Part shown: positions 54,714 to 64,000 of the stretch, piece by piece | Layout of the letters: every line of letters begins with the position of its first letter | Position numbering within the stretch: position 1 is the stretch's first letter | DNA from: WTGA01 sp965231865 | GTDB lineage: Bacteria; Pseudomonadota; Gammaproteobacteria; Arenicellales; Poriferihabitantaceae | Assembly (NCBI GenBank): GCA_965231865.1 | Contig: CBDDOJ010000001.1 | Span: 62,001 to 126,000, forward strand | Direction: 5' to 3' | DNA: 64,000 nt | Made by a program: the position numbers and the translations under genes | The notes under the pieces: model-generated | Databases searched by the model: none | Told to the model about the DNA's origin: nothing | What the model saw: only the letters and a program-made list of their open reading frames with translations

Positions 54714-57700
54714 TTACCCGGGTTCAAAGACAAGTTCCGGCACCACGATTTCCCAGGTCCTGCATTTGAGAAGTGCGCGGTATTTCGGGTCCCCTTCGCC
54801 CTGGTCCTGATCCCGGGTCACAATGGCGTACACCGTCCCGGACCGGAATTTCATGTTCACCGGGCAGTTGAATTTTGACGACAGCCGGCCCACCACTTTC
54901 CCGGCATGATCAGTCAGTTCCCATCGTTCCGCCCTGGATTTCGACCGGACCAGGAACAGCGGGTCTCCCGGATTCAGGTCGCGGATGGCCGAGTGGACCG
55001 GGTGGGTCTCCTTGTACCGTCCCGCGTAGGACAGGTCCACCTCCTGCATTTTCAACTGCCGGTAGCGTCGAAACAGTTCGGGACTGGTCGGTGGACCCGC
55101 TACCGCGGAACGCAGCAGCACATCGGAGCTTTGTGCCAGGGTTTCGATCAACGGATTGGGAAGAATCGAATTCTTCTTGTCCTGAAAATGGGGATGCGGG
55201 GCCGCTTCACCTGCATTGCGCGGATGGAAACGCGCCAGCGCAAGGGTTTGACGGGCACGGGTCATGGCCACGTAATACAGTCGTCGGGGAGCATCCCGGT
55301 CTTCGTCCCGGCCAATTCCACGCCATCCCCCATCCAGGACGGCGACGTGATCGAATTCGAGGCCCTTCGCACCGTGTGCAGTGACCAGCAGGAGTCCTTT
55401 CTGGCGGCGGTACACCGCCCGGCTCCATTCCGCCAGCCATTCGATGAAATGTCCGGGGACAATCCCTCCACCGTTGCCGGTTTCGAGGTGGTATTCGTCC
55501 ATCGCCTGTTCCAGCAGCCTGTACCAGCGATTCCCGTGACGATGGTTGAAATGGGAACGCAATTCCGAAAGACCGATCGGTGGTCCCTCGCGGTTTCTCA
55601 GGAAATCCAACAGCTCCTGGGTTTCCCGCAAGCCCCAGAAACCCGGTATTTCCTCGTTTCCCATCTGAACGGGTATGGAGTTCGATTCGCACCAGGCCCG
55701 GACGGGGTCCAGGTACTTCCAGTTTCGAGCGATCACGGCACAGGAAGCCCAGTCCCAGTCCGGTGCACACCCTGCCAGACGCTGGAATTCGGTCATGACA
55801 GCCTGTGCCTGGGAGACCGGGTCACCTCCGGCATCCAGAATCTGCACCTTGCCCCGGGAAACCGGATCAAGCCGGGTCCAGGCCCCTCCGGACGGCTCCC
55901 CGGTGCGTGCCCGGTTGACCTGGATGGGATGATCGGCCTTCATTCGTTCAGCGGCGGGTCCAATCAGGGTATTGGCGGCGTTGATGATATGGCCGGTGGA
56001 ACGGTAGTTGCCGATCATGTATGTGGGGACCGGGCCGTAGTCCTCTTCGAATTGCCGGATGAACCGCACCGATGCCCCGTTGAAAGCATAGATGTTCTGG
56101 TCATCGTCCCCCACCGCAAAGACGGCAAGCTTGTTGTCCTCGGATTCCAGGGTGCGGCCGGCCAGGGCGGAAATCAAGGCATACTGGGGTTCATTGATGT
56201 CCTGGTATTCGTCCACCAGAATCCAGCGAAAGCCGGCCAGGAGCCGTTCCCTCTGCTCATCCGCCTCTTCCGGCTCCAAACCCTCTCCGCGAAGCAGCGC
56301 AATGGCCTGATTCATGATTTCCTCGAACACCTCATGGTCCCGGGATTCGGCCCGGCCCGAGAAACTGGCGCCGACCAGCCGCATCGCCAGCGCATCGCAG
56401 GTCAGCACCATGACGCCGCGCGCATCCTTCCCGATCAACTCCTCGAGGCGCTGGAGGATTTCAACCGCCGAATGCCGGTTGTACGTCAGGGCGAGAATCC
56501 CCCGGGGATTTTCCCGCCTGGCACGGATCAGATAGGCAATCCGGTGCACCAGAACCCGGGTCTTTCCGGAGCCCGGCCCGGCGAGCACCAGCACATTGGT
56601 GTGTTCCCGGTTGTCGACGACGATCCTCTTTTGCGTGGGATCGTTCAGGCTTTCGACAATGTTCTCCCACGATGCCGGGGTCATCTGGCGGCCAATTTCC
56701 TTTTCCCGGTCAGGGAACCAGCGGTGAAGAAACTGGTCCTGCTCCAGGCTGAAATAGTCAATGGACAGGCGAATGGCCTGATCCATGGATTCGAGACCCT
56801 GCAGCGCAAATTCCGCCATGACATGAATCTGCTGCACCTGCCCCTCGTAATGCAGGCTGAGCGGCTCGAAATCGGCTTTTACAAACTGGCGCTTCGGGTT
56901 GCTTTTGTCCAGCCGGATGGTCATGGCCGAGCGGAATACCGCCAAGCCCTTGTTCAGGCGGATCACTTCCTGCTCGTGCAGCCACAACAGGGCCCGATCC
57001 AGGAGCTTGTCGAATTTCCGGTTGCCGGAATTGAGCAGTTCAATATCTGACTGGATCGCCTGAAGCATTTTTCCCACGGTGGTTTCAGCCAGGATGTCGG
57101 TTCCCCGGCGACCGTCCGGCAGCGACAACAACAGGTGTTCCAGCAACCGGTGTGCCGCCGTACGGCGAATCTCGGCGGTTTTTTTCAATTGGGACCACTC
57201 CCGCTGCAGGGTCACGTTGACCTGTTCTGCGTCAATTTTGCGCAATGACAGGCTCCCCCTGCCCCCATCCTCGTCCCATCCGTCGAACTGGAGACTGCGG
57301 AGAATGCGCCAGATCCGTTCCGGCAAGGGGTTCGGAACCTCCTCATCCCGAAGAGCCTGGGCGATGAGACGCAGGTGCAGGGGGAATTTTTCTCCCTTTT
57401 CCATATCCGGGGCCGAAAGGCGGAGTTGTTCGATCAGGGCGCATTCCAGCTCTACGGCCTCCTGAAGACGTTTGGTGGAAGCACGCTGAACCCCCTTGTG
57501 CACATAGGCCGTCAGCGCCGTGTCATTGCTGACGACACCCAGCTTTTCCAGGTCATACAGTGCCCCCCGGATCCCATTCGGGCTCAGGCCCACCAGGTTG
57601 CGCAGTTCATCGGTGGTAATGCCCTCCACTGCACTGGCATTCATCAGTGCCCGGGTAATTTCCAGCAACTGTCCCCGGTACTTTTCGGTCAACTTACGGT

Positions 57701-59237
57701 TCTGTGAGAGCCGAATCCGGGCATCCTCGAATGAATTGACCAGCAAAGAGGAAGGAAACACGTTCACGATGTTCTCCTCACGGGTCAGCAGGAACGATTC
57801 TTCCAGCCAGGCAATCGCTGTCCTGATTTTCGTGTCTTCGGTGCCAGGGTCCCGCTCCACAAGAAATTCCTCATCCTCGTTGAGAATTTCACCGGGGGTG
57901 GCGACCACACTGTCTTCATTGCCACTCTTATCCCTGGCTGACAGTTTGCGCAGGGCTTTCAGTACTCCCTGAATTTCCCGCGGGGTCAGTCGTGAACGCG
58001 CTGACATGCCAAACTGGCGCTCCACGTCTTCCGGCGTATGGAAAAGTATGCACCGAGCCGTCTCGCCGTCCCGACCGGCCCGGCCGGCTTCCTGCAGGTA
58101 GTTTTCCAGCGAGCCGGGAATGTCGGCATGCACCACAAGACGGATGTCCGGTTTGTCAATCCCCATGCCGAAGGCATTGGTTGCCGTGATCACCTGCAGT
58201 TCCCCGTCGGTAAAGCCCTGCAGCACTTCCTTTTTGGTTTCCGGGGAAAGTCCCCCGTGAAAGTGTTTGGATTCCATCTCCTTGGCCTGCAGGAATTCGG
58301 TCAATTCTTCTGTAGAACGGCGGGTCGCACAGTACACGATGGCCCCTCCCGAAGAACCGGACGACAGTGCCATGGACAGGAGTTCATGAACATGATGGAA
58401 TTTTCGGTCCGGGGTGGTGGGAATCACTTCGAAGACCAGATTGCTGCGCTCGCTGCCGCCGTCCACGACTTTGAGGGGAATATCCAGTTTGTCCAGGAAG
58501 TGCCGGGTGATGTCGGTGACCACGTCCGGTTTCGCAGTCGCCGTCAGGCACATGACCGGCGGCACCAGACCTTCGCGTTTCGATTTCTCGCGAATGAAGC
58601 GCCCGATGTAGCGATAGTCGGGCCGGAAGTCGTGCCCCCACTTGGACAGGCAATGGGCCTCATCCACCACCCAGAATCCGATTTCCCGCTGGTCCAGGAC
58701 CCTTCGTACCGAAGTGCTCCGAAGCTGTTCCGGGGAGATGAGCAGGATGCTGGCATCTCCCAACCGCACCCGGTCCAGTGCCTCTTTCCGTTCGGGCATG
58801 GACAGCATGCCATTGATCGTGGTGCAGGACGTGATATTACGCCTTTCCAGGCCAGCCACCTGGTCGGACATCAGGGCCACCAGGGGCGAGATGACCACCG
58901 TCAGGGCCCCGGTCTTGTCGTATCGGGACAGGGCCGGAATCTGGTAGCACAGCGACTTCCCGGTTCCGGTGGGCAGCAACCCCAGCACAGACGTTCCCGC
59001 CATCGCATCCTGGACAATGGTCTGTTGCATGGATTGACCGGATTCATCTTTGGGTTCCGGCCGGAACGTCTCAAAACCGAACCAACGCTTGAGTTCCTTC
59101 ACCGGATCGTGCCGGTCCCTGCACCAATGGCAGGCCGGGTCCGCGCAGGCCGTGTCGCGCAGGGTTTTTACAATCTGAAGCGTCTCGGGAAACTGGCGAC
59201 ACACCCAGGGCGGAATGACGGAATTGCCTCCACTCAC
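54714..59237 (-). CDS. RecQ-UvrD fused helicase (3' part of an exonuclease-RecQ-UvrD gene split by an amber codon)
   Basis: 1507 residues read from a GTG. First a RecQ-type superfamily 2 helicase with LLPTGTGKSLCY, VVDEAHCLSKWGHDFRPDY and NAFGMGIDKPDIRLVVH ... QEAGRAGRDG, then a helical linker, then a UvrD-like superfamily 1A helicase with LAGPGSGKTRVLVHRIAYL, ILVDEYQDINEPQ, FAVGDDDQNIYAFNGA and VTAHGAKGLEFDHVAVLDGG. The upstream frame (59244-59915) is in the same phase and only a TAG separates them, so this is probably one long gene. Likely acts in DNA repair, recombination or defence; no close characterised relative is known to me. Confidence 0.85.
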   Translation of the reverse strand: MSGGNSVIPPWVCRQFPETLQIVKTLRDTACADPACHWCRDRHDPVKELKRWFGFETFRPEPKDESGQSMQQTIVQDAMAGTSVLGLLPTGTGKSLCYQIPALSRYDKTGALTVVISPLVALMSDQVAGLERRNITSCTTINGMLSMPERKEALDRVRLGDASILLISPEQLRSTSVRRVLDQREIGFWVVDEAHCLSKWGHDFRPDYRYIGRFIREKSKREGLVPPVMCLTATAKPDVVTDITRHFLDKLDIPLKVVDGGSERSNLVFEVIPTTPDRKFHHVHELLSMALSSGSSGGAIVYCATRRSTEELTEFLQAKEMESKHFHGGLSPETKKEVLQGFTDGELQVITATNAFGMGIDKPDIRLVVHADIPGSLENYLQEAGRAGRDGETARCILFHTPEDVERQFGMSARSRLTPREIQGVLKALRKLSARDKSGNEDSVVATPGEILNEDEEFLVERDPGTEDTKIRTAIAWLEESFLLTREENIVNVFPSSLLVNSFEDARIRLSQNRKLTEKYRGQLLEITRALMNASAVEGITTDELRNLVGLSPNGIRGALYDLEKLGVVSNDTALTAYVHKGVQRASTKRLQEAVELECALIEQLRLSAPDMEKGEKFPLHLRLIAQALRDEEVPNPLPERIWRILRSLQFDGWDEDGGRGSLSLRKIDAEQVNVTLQREWSQLKKTAEIRRTAAHRLLEHLLLSLPDGRRGTDILAETTVGKMLQAIQSDIELLNSGNRKFDKLLDRALLWLHEQEVIRLNKGLAVFRSAMTIRLDKSNPKRQFVKADFEPLSLHYEGQVQQIHVMAEFALQGLESMDQAIRLSIDYFSLEQDQFLHRWFPDREKEIGRQMTPASWENIVESLNDPTQKRIVVDNREHTNVLVLAGPGSGKTRVLVHRIAYLIRARRENPRGILALTYNRHSAVEILQRLEELIGKDARGVMVLTCDALAMRLVGASFSGRAESRDHEVFEEIMNQAIALLRGEGLEPEEADEQRERLLAGFRWILVDEYQDINEPQYALISALAGRTLESEDNKLAVFAVGDDDQNIYAFNGASVRFIRQFEEDYGPVPTYMIGNYRSTGHIINAANTLIGPAAERMKADHPIQVNRARTGEPSGGAWTRLDPVSRGKVQILDAGGDPVSQAQAVMTEFQRLAGCAPDWDWASCAVIARNWKYLDPVRAWCESNSIPVQMGNEEIPGFWGLRETQELLDFLRNREGPPIGLSELRSHFNHRHGNRWYRLLEQAMDEYHLETGNGGGIVPGHFIEWLAEWSRAVYRRQKGLLLVTAHGAKGLEFDHVAVLDGGWRGIGRDEDRDAPRRLYYVAMTRARQTLALARFHPRNAGEAAPHPHFQDKKNSILPNPLIETLAQSSDVLLRSAVAGPPTSPELFRRYRQLKMQEVDLSYAGRYKETHPVHSAIRDLNPGDPLFLVRSKSRAERWELTDHAGKVVGRLSSKFNCPVNMKFRSGTVYAIVTRDQDQGEGDPKYRALLKCRTWEIVVPELVFEPG

Positions 59238-59243
59238 GGACAG

Positions 59244-59915
59244 CTAGGCCAACGCATAGGCCAGGGACCAGCCCTTGCCGGTGCGACGCTCCAGCACTTC
59301 CCTCCCATGGGTTTGGCAACCCTGTCCCTCCAACTGCTGTTGCATGGCGGACAGTGCGGCGTGATCGTCGGGCCGCCCCGACTGTCGCAGGGCAGAGAAA
59401 AAAAGGTCGAATCCCGCTCCCCCCGGTTCCCGTGTGGTCAGCCAGTGCCAGCACAGCAGCCGGTCGGCGGGGGTTTGTTGCAAAGACTGGAATTCCTCCT
59501 GCAGGATCTCCAGTGCCAGCCGGGCATCCAGTTCAGGGTTGTTGAGTTGTCCCCGGATGAGTCCCCCGTCCTGGTAGTGCTTGATGAGCCGGTGATAGGG
59601 GTTCTGGGGGAAGGCAAGCGGGCTCAGCATCAAGGTGTCGAGGGCGGGCCGCTCCAGCAGCTTCAGGCCGGGGTTGCACGCTTTCAATTGCGGCAGGTCA
59701 TGGGCGATGAGGTTGTGACCGACCAGGCAGGATACTTCGCTTGCGAGATGGTCCAGGCTGGCCAACGCCTTCGTGAAACTGGTTTTCCGGTCGTGGACCA
59801 GGGTTTCACGGGTATCCGGATTCACCGCGGCAAAAGCAAAAATACGGTTGGACTTTGGGTCGACCTCCAGATCAATCGAAAGCAGGCCTCCGGGCAATGA
59901 AAATGCTTGGGTCAC
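59244..59915 (-). CDS. DnaQ-like exonuclease domain (5' part of the exonuclease-RecQ-UvrD gene)
   Basis: 223 residues up to the TAG. RNase H-like 3'-5' exonuclease features: SIDLEVDP with D15 and E17, VGHNLIAHDLPQL with D73, and NNPELDARLALEIL with D130. The residue before the last Asp that is His or Tyr in most family members is not conserved, so activity may be altered. The C-terminal GWSLAYALA would continue directly into the following frame if the amber codon at 59244-59246 were TGG. Read alone it is a truncated protein. Confidence 0.7.
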   Translation of the reverse strand: MTQAFSLPGGLLSIDLEVDPKSNRIFAFAAVNPDTRETLVHDRKTSFTKALASLDHLASEVSCLVGHNLIAHDLPQLKACNPGLKLLERPALDTLMLSPLAFPQNPYHRLIKHYQDGGLIRGQLNNPELDARLALEILQEEFQSLQQTPADRLLCWHWLTTREPGGAGFDLFFSALRQSGRPDDHAALSAMQQQLEGQGCQTHGREVLERRTGKGWSLAYALA

Positions 59916-61015
59916 CGGATGCGTGGCCCCCTACCCCGTGCCCGGGTTGTGCAGAAGCGGTTTTCGGTCGGGGCACATCGCACAGGCAAACGGGACTTCC
60001 TGCCATTCAGGTTTCAAACCATCAAGGCGGGATGCCGGTTTCAGGGTAGAGGCTGGTTTCATCCTGCTTGGGATGTCTTTTCAACTCCCCGCCCGGCAGG
60101 GGGTGCTGTCGTGATTACGATTGACATGACATTTCGAAAATTGTCCTCATCTTCCGGATTGTTGGCAACCCTGCCCAGAAAGAGCACTCGTCCCTGGAAC
60201 CGATTCTAATTCATTTTGGCCGGTGGATACGAGATCAAGACCCTTCTCTCCCTGTAAGGTAAGGATTGGATTCAAGGGGGGATTGGCCGGTTTTTCAAGC
60301 CGAAAGGAAATACCGTCGGGTTGACTGGCTGCTCACCCAGGATTCGGGAACCCGGTACCAACCAAAAGATCGTGGTTTGAACAACACGCGGAGGACCGTT
60401 GCAGGAAGCTTTTACAGATCGTGATATCCGCCGTGGCAGGGCATGTTGATGACACAAGAAGTGATTTTTCTTGCAATGTACGCCAGAATGGTGAATAGTT
60501 CCATCACCCATGGACACGAAGATCAGACAGTGACCGACGTAGCCAAATTGAAGCACCAGCGCATGCGCCTTCGCCTCGACACCCGAAGCCGGCACAGGCT
60601 GGAATGGGCAACCTCCTGCGAAGAAACCACCGCCCCGCCGTTCGTGCTGGGCAACGCTGTTGCCGAGCGGGTCGTGTTGTCGGCAACCGACTGGAAGGCC
60701 TTCCACGAGACACTGATCAACCCATCGTGCCATCCTTCGGGATAACCATGATTGCATGCACCCGCGGCGCTGTCCGGCCAGTTCACCAGATGTTCCAGAA
60801 CGAGGAAACCGGTGTGAACCCAACTGACTCATGAACCCAGTATCTGTACAATCGACTGCCTGATGAACGTGCAGGAAAAACATTCCACCTACGCAGAGCC
60901 GAATGCCCTTTCGTGGAGTGAACGGCTTCCTCCAAGGATGGTCACCGCCGACCGGTTATTCCCTGCATCCGATTATACTCCTGCTTCCTTTTCCATAACG
61001 GGTCGTTGATGCGCC
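59916..61015. other. Intergenic region with a decayed antitoxin gene
   Basis: 1.1 kb between the leftward helicase gene and the rightward RND adaptor. Apart from the DUF1778-like relic at about 60551-60745, frames here show no recognisable domain. The promoter of the RND genes should lie near its right end. Confidence 0.5.
60551..60745 (+). pseudogene. DUF1778 (TacA-like) antitoxin remnant
   Basis: The plus-strand reading RLRLDTRSRHRLEWA, then PPFVLGNAVAERV, then VLSATDWKAFHETLINP follows the DUF1778 antitoxin pattern (ribbon-helix-helix, FVL-x-A-A-x-x-A, LS-x-x-DW-x-AF-x-x-AL-x-x-P). About eight residues are missing between the helix and the toxin-binding tail, and the final Pro-rich end is lost. 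No GNAT toxin follows. Probably a dead toxin-antitoxin locus. Confidence 0.45.
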
Positions 61016-62248
61016 GTGAAAATTGTCAAGTTCATTTTGCCGTTGCTGATTCTGGGACTGGGTGTTGGCGGCTTTATGCATTTCAACTCCAGCGCAAAAA
61101 CCCCGGAACAACTGGAAAGAACGGTACGTGTTCCGATAGTCGATGCCGGCGTGATTGAAAAACAACCGGTCTCCCCAACACTGACCCTGTACGGGCAGGT
61201 GGAAACCCCGAACCTGAGTACGTTGACGGCCAGCATCGAAGCGGATGTTCAGCAGGTACTGGTACTGGAGGGCCATTCCGTGAAAAAGGGGCAGTTGCTG
61301 ATCGTGATGGACCGCCGCGACAGCGAACTCGAACTGGTGCAGCGTCGAGCCGAGGTGGCGGAAATCGAAGCCCAGATCGATAGCGATCACACACGCCATG
61401 CTGCCGATCAACAGGCGTTGGAGATTGAAAAGGCGTTGTTGGCCATTACCGCCAAAGAGGTCGCCCGTGCCCGTACCCTGGCGCAATCGTCGGCGGGAAC
61501 CCAGGCAACGCTGGATACCGCGCTGAAAGACGAACAACGGCAACAGCTTGCCATTACCCAGCGTCACCAGTCGATCGGTGATTTTGCTCCCAGGCAGCGA
61601 TTGTGGAAGGCGCGACTCGACAAGGCCCGGGCCGCCCTGCGTCGCACGCAGCAGGACATCGGGCGCAGCCGCATCGTGGCTCCATTTTCCGGGCGGGTTG
61701 TGGAGGTGATGGTCTCCCCGGGTGATCGGCGAGCGCGGGGCGGACCACTGGTCCAGCTCTACGACGACCAGCAGCTTGAAATCCGCGCCCAGGTGCCCAG
61801 TCAGCAGATCCGGCATCTTCGCACAGCCCTGGAAAAGAACCAGCGCATACACGCCCGCATCCTCGAAAGCGGCATCCCCCTGACACTGGACCGACTGTCC
61901 TCCCATATCGCCGAGGGCCAGGGAGGGCTCGATGCCTTTTTTCGCAGCGATCAACCGTTGCCGGAACTGGGCCGTACCGTCTCTTTGCTGTTGTCCCTGC
62001 CCAAGATCGACAATGCCGTGCTGGTCGAACTCAATGCGCTGTATGGAAATCGCCAGGTCTATCTGATCGAAGAGGGCAAACTGCACTCCCGGGAAATCGG
62101 GCTCCTGGGTCAACGGCAGGACAAAACCGGGACCTTTCTGATACTGGATGGAACCGATTTCCAGGCGGGTGAACTGATTTTGCAATCACGATTGCCCCAG
62201 GCAACGGATGGACTGGAAGTGGGCGTTGACGGATTGGAAGCCCAATGA
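61016..62248 (+). CDS. RND efflux system periplasmic adaptor subunit
   Basis: 410 residues from a GTG. An N-terminal signal anchor (FILPLLILGLGVGGFMHF) is followed by a lipoyl/barrel-sandwich part (PTLTLYGQVETPN, VLVLEGHSVKKGQLLIVMDR), a long coiled-coil hairpin from about 100 to 215, then the second lipoyl half (RSRIVAPFSGRVVEVMVSPGD) and beta-barrel domains. This is the membrane-fusion (HlyD/AcrA-like) protein linking the inner-membrane pump to an outer-membrane channel. The stop overlaps the permease start by four bases. No outer-membrane factor gene is seen before the window end. Confidence 0.9.
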   Translation: MKIVKFILPLLILGLGVGGFMHFNSSAKTPEQLERTVRVPIVDAGVIEKQPVSPTLTLYGQVETPNLSTLTASIEADVQQVLVLEGHSVKKGQLLIVMDRRDSELELVQRRAEVAEIEAQIDSDHTRHAADQQALEIEKALLAITAKEVARARTLAQSSAGTQATLDTALKDEQRQQLAITQRHQSIGDFAPRQRLWKARLDKARAALRRTQQDIGRSRIVAPFSGRVVEVMVSPGDRRARGGPLVQLYDDQQLEIRAQVPSQQIRHLRTALEKNQRIHARILESGIPLTLDRLSSHIAEGQGGLDAFFRSDQPLPELGRTVSLLLSLPKIDNAVLVELNALYGNRQVYLIEEGKLHSREIGLLGQRQDKTGTFLILDGTDFQAGELILQSRLPQATDGLEVGVDGLEAQ

Positions 62249-64000
62249 ACGATGCCCCACGTGTGCTCGGACAATCCAATCTGATCGGCCTGTTCAGCCA
62301 TCACCCGGTGGCCGCAAACCTGCTGATGGTGATGATGCTGCTGGCGGGTGTATGGGGGATCAAACAGCTCAATACCCAGTTTTTACCCACCTTTCAAATT
62401 GAAAATGTCACGGTGCAGATCGACTGGAGCGGCGCCAGCGCCGAAGATGTCGAAGACCTGATCACCTTGCCGCTGGAGCAGTCATTGCGTGACATTGACC
62501 ACGTCAAAAGGATGACTTCAAGCTCCACGGAAGGGGGCTCCCAAATCACCCTGGAATTTTTACCCGATACGGATATGGGACTGGCTGTCGGCCAGGTGGA
62601 ACAACAGGTCGACCAGGTTCAGGACCTGCCGGTGGGCATCGACCGGCCCGTGGTCACCAAGGTTGCCCTCTATGAACTGGTGGCGAGCCTGCTTATAACG
62701 GGTCCCTCCGATTTGAGCCAATTGCGCAACCTGGCCAATCGCTTCGAGACAGAATTACTGGACCGCGGGATTTCGAAAGTAGAGATCAACGGACTTCCCA
62801 AGGAACAGATTGCCATCGAAATTCCTTCGGTTCGATTGCGTGAACTGGATCTTTCACTGGATGAGGTCGGTCGCCGGGTCGCTTCGTGGTCGCGCAATTC
62901 CCCCGTGGGGGTGATTGGGCGGGATGAAACGTCACGCCAGCTTCGTTTCGATGAACGGCGTGAAGATGCGCTTTCCTTCGCCAGTGTACCCGTGATTGCC
63001 GAGCAGCAGGGCCGACTGGTTACCCTGGGGGATATCGCGGACATCTCCCGAAAACCCCGGGATGGCGAGGTTTCCATCCGTTATCAGGGGGAACCGGCAA
63101 TCGAACTGGTCCTGTACCGAACCGAGTCCAGCGACAGTCTGAAGGCGGCGGAAACCTTTTATGAATGGCTGGAAGAAACGCGTCCTGATCTGCCTCATGG
63201 GGTTGGACTGATCGCTCACAACGAGCAATGGGAACTGTTGCAGGGGCGGATTTCACTGCTGGTGAAAAACGGCCTTGGCGGGTTGGTGCTGGTCGTCCTG
63301 ATCCTGTTTCTTTTTATGAACATTCGGGTCGCCTGGTGGATTGCGGTGGGGATCCCGGTCTCGTTCATGGCCGCCCTGGCAGCGCTGTATCTGGTTGGGG
63401 GATCCATCAACATGGTCACTCTTTTTGCATTGATCATGACTCTCGGCATTATCGTCGATGATGCGATCGTGGTGGGCGAAGACGCGGTGGCGCAGTCCGA
63501 AACCGGTGAAGATCCGGTGAATGCCCCCGAACGCTCCGCCCGGCGTATGCTGGGGCCGGTTTTTTCCTCTTCACTGAGTACCATTGCCGTATTCATGCCA
63601 TTGTTACTGGTCGGCGGAACCATTGGCACGATCCTGCAATCCATTCCCCTGGTCGTGATCTGTGTCATCATTGCGTCCTTGGTGGAGTGCTTTTTGATCC
63701 TTCCCGGGCACCTGACGCACGCGTTTCGCCGGTTGATACAGACCCGGCCTGCGCGGTGGAGAGTGGCCTTCAACGACGGGGTTGATCGCTTTCGTGATGG
63801 CCCGTTTTACAACTCCATTTCCGCAGCCATCTCGTTCAGATGGAGTGTGCTGGCCCTGTCCGTCACCCTGCTGGTCATCACCGTTGGATTCCTGTCCAGC
63901 GGCCGCATCGGATTCCAGTTTTTCCCGATCGCCGAGGCAGACCGGCTGTATGCCAACGTTTCTTTTGTCTCGGGCACCCCGGCACATAAAGTGAAAGCCT
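62245..64000 (+). CDS. RND efflux permease, AcrB/MdtB-like (partial at window end)
   Basis: Starts ATGAACGATGCC overlapping the adaptor stop and stays open for 585 codons to the end of the window, about 55-60% of a typical 1000-1050 residue RND pump. The N-terminal membrane helix (HHPVAANLLMVMMLLAGVWG), the porter domain (VQIDWSGASAEDVEDLI, TLEFLPDTDMGLAV) and the TM4 motif LGIIVDDAIVVGEDAV with the proton-relay Asp pair are visible. Substrate class (drugs or other) cannot be fixed. It probably forms a tripartite pump with the adaptor. Confidence 0.92.
   Translation, partial: MNDAPRVLGQSNLIGLFSHHPVAANLLMVMMLLAGVWGIKQLNTQFLPTFQIENVTVQIDWSGASAEDVEDLITLPLEQSLRDIDHVKRMTSSSTEGGSQITLEFLPDTDMGLAVGQVEQQVDQVQDLPVGIDRPVVTKVALYELVASLLITGPSDLSQLRNLANRFETELLDRGISKVEINGLPKEQIAIEIPSVRLRELDLSLDEVGRRVASWSRNSPVGVIGRDETSRQLRFDERREDALSFASVPVIAEQQGRLVTLGDIADISRKPRDGEVSIRYQGEPAIELVLYRTESSDSLKAAETFYEWLEETRPDLPHGVGLIAHNEQWELLQGRISLLVKNGLGGLVLVVLILFLFMNIRVAWWIAVGIPVSFMAALAALYLVGGSINMVTLFALIMTLGIIVDDAIVVGEDAVAQSETGEDPVNAPERSARRMLGPVFSSSLSTIAVFMPLLLVGGTIGTILQSIPLVVICVIIASLVECFLILPGHLTHAFRRLIQTRPARWRVAFNDGVDRFRDGPFYNSISAAISFRWSVLALSVTLLVITVGFLSSGRIGFQFFPIAEADRLYANVSFVSGTPAHKVKA

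Noticed and set aside
60956..62185. 409-codon minus-strand frame
   Set aside because: It is antisense to the RND adaptor gene, whose domains are clear on the plus strand.
1..64000. tRNA genes and CRISPR arrays
   Set aside because: No cloverleaf with a proper T-loop and no regularly spaced direct repeats were found by eye.

Overview
This looks like about 64 kb of a marine, probably host-associated or particle-associated, gammaproteobacterium. The evidence is the gene arrangement (trmJ and suhB divergent and adjacent, as in E. coli, with mutS next), a moderately high GC content, a B12 pathway, and genes for dimethylsulfoniopropionate (DMSP) demethylation and formate/C1 oxidation. No rRNA or tRNA gene and no CRISPR array was seen. 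Taxonomy is inferred from gene content only.

Layout. 0.1-4.2 kb: an MFS transporter facing a phage-like SbcC/Rad50-type ATPase and a truncated helicase. 4.2-9.8 kb: a dipeptide-type ABC transporter operon (solute-binding protein, two permeases, fused double ATPase) with an internal terminator after the binding-protein gene. 10.3-12.1 kb: an HNH-like protein followed by an AAA ATPase. 12.3-20.7 kb: two divergent cobalamin operons; leftward cbiX-cobU-cobT-cobC-cobS, and rightward a B12 riboswitch followed by a chelatase-like AAA+/VWA protein, cobO and cobB. 20.8-26.3 kb: a DMSP cluster, dmdA diverging from dmdB, a 3-hydroxyacyl-CoA dehydrogenase and a 2-hydroxyacid oxidase. 26.4-28.0 kb: an orphan DUF433 protein and a DUF4143 ATPase behind a perfect 26-bp palindrome. 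28.2-33.9 kb: a loose group of an ectoine-hydrolase-like M24 protein, an EamA exporter, a divergent HisA homologue with a structured leader, and two 2-oxoglutarate/iron oxygenases. 34.2-44.1 kb: formate-tetrahydrofolate ligase, NAD-type formate dehydrogenase, succinyl-CoA/malate-CoA ligase and pyruvate kinase, all leftward. 44.5-48.4 kb: a Cys/Met PLP enzyme, two GNAT acetyltransferases and the CbtAB cobalt transporter. 48.4-50.3 kb: a graveyard of mobile-element relics with an XRE antitoxin-like gene. 50.3-54.6 kb: trmJ, suhB, mutS. 54.7-59.9 kb: a giant exonuclease-RecQ-UvrD helicase interrupted by one in-frame amber codon. 61.0-64.0 kb: an RND efflux adaptor and permease, the latter cut by the window end.

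How the genes fit together. DmdA would transfer a methyl group from DMSP to tetrahydrofolate; DmdB would activate the resulting methylmercaptopropionate to its CoA ester. The folate-bound C1 unit can leave as formate through formate-tetrahydrofolate ligase and be oxidised by the NAD-linked formate dehydrogenase. Cobalt uptake (CbtAB) and the two cob operons supply cobalamin. Several broken genes (helicase, IS256 transposase, TacA-like antitoxin, XRE frameshift, possible intron tail) show ongoing decay of mobile DNA in the gaps.
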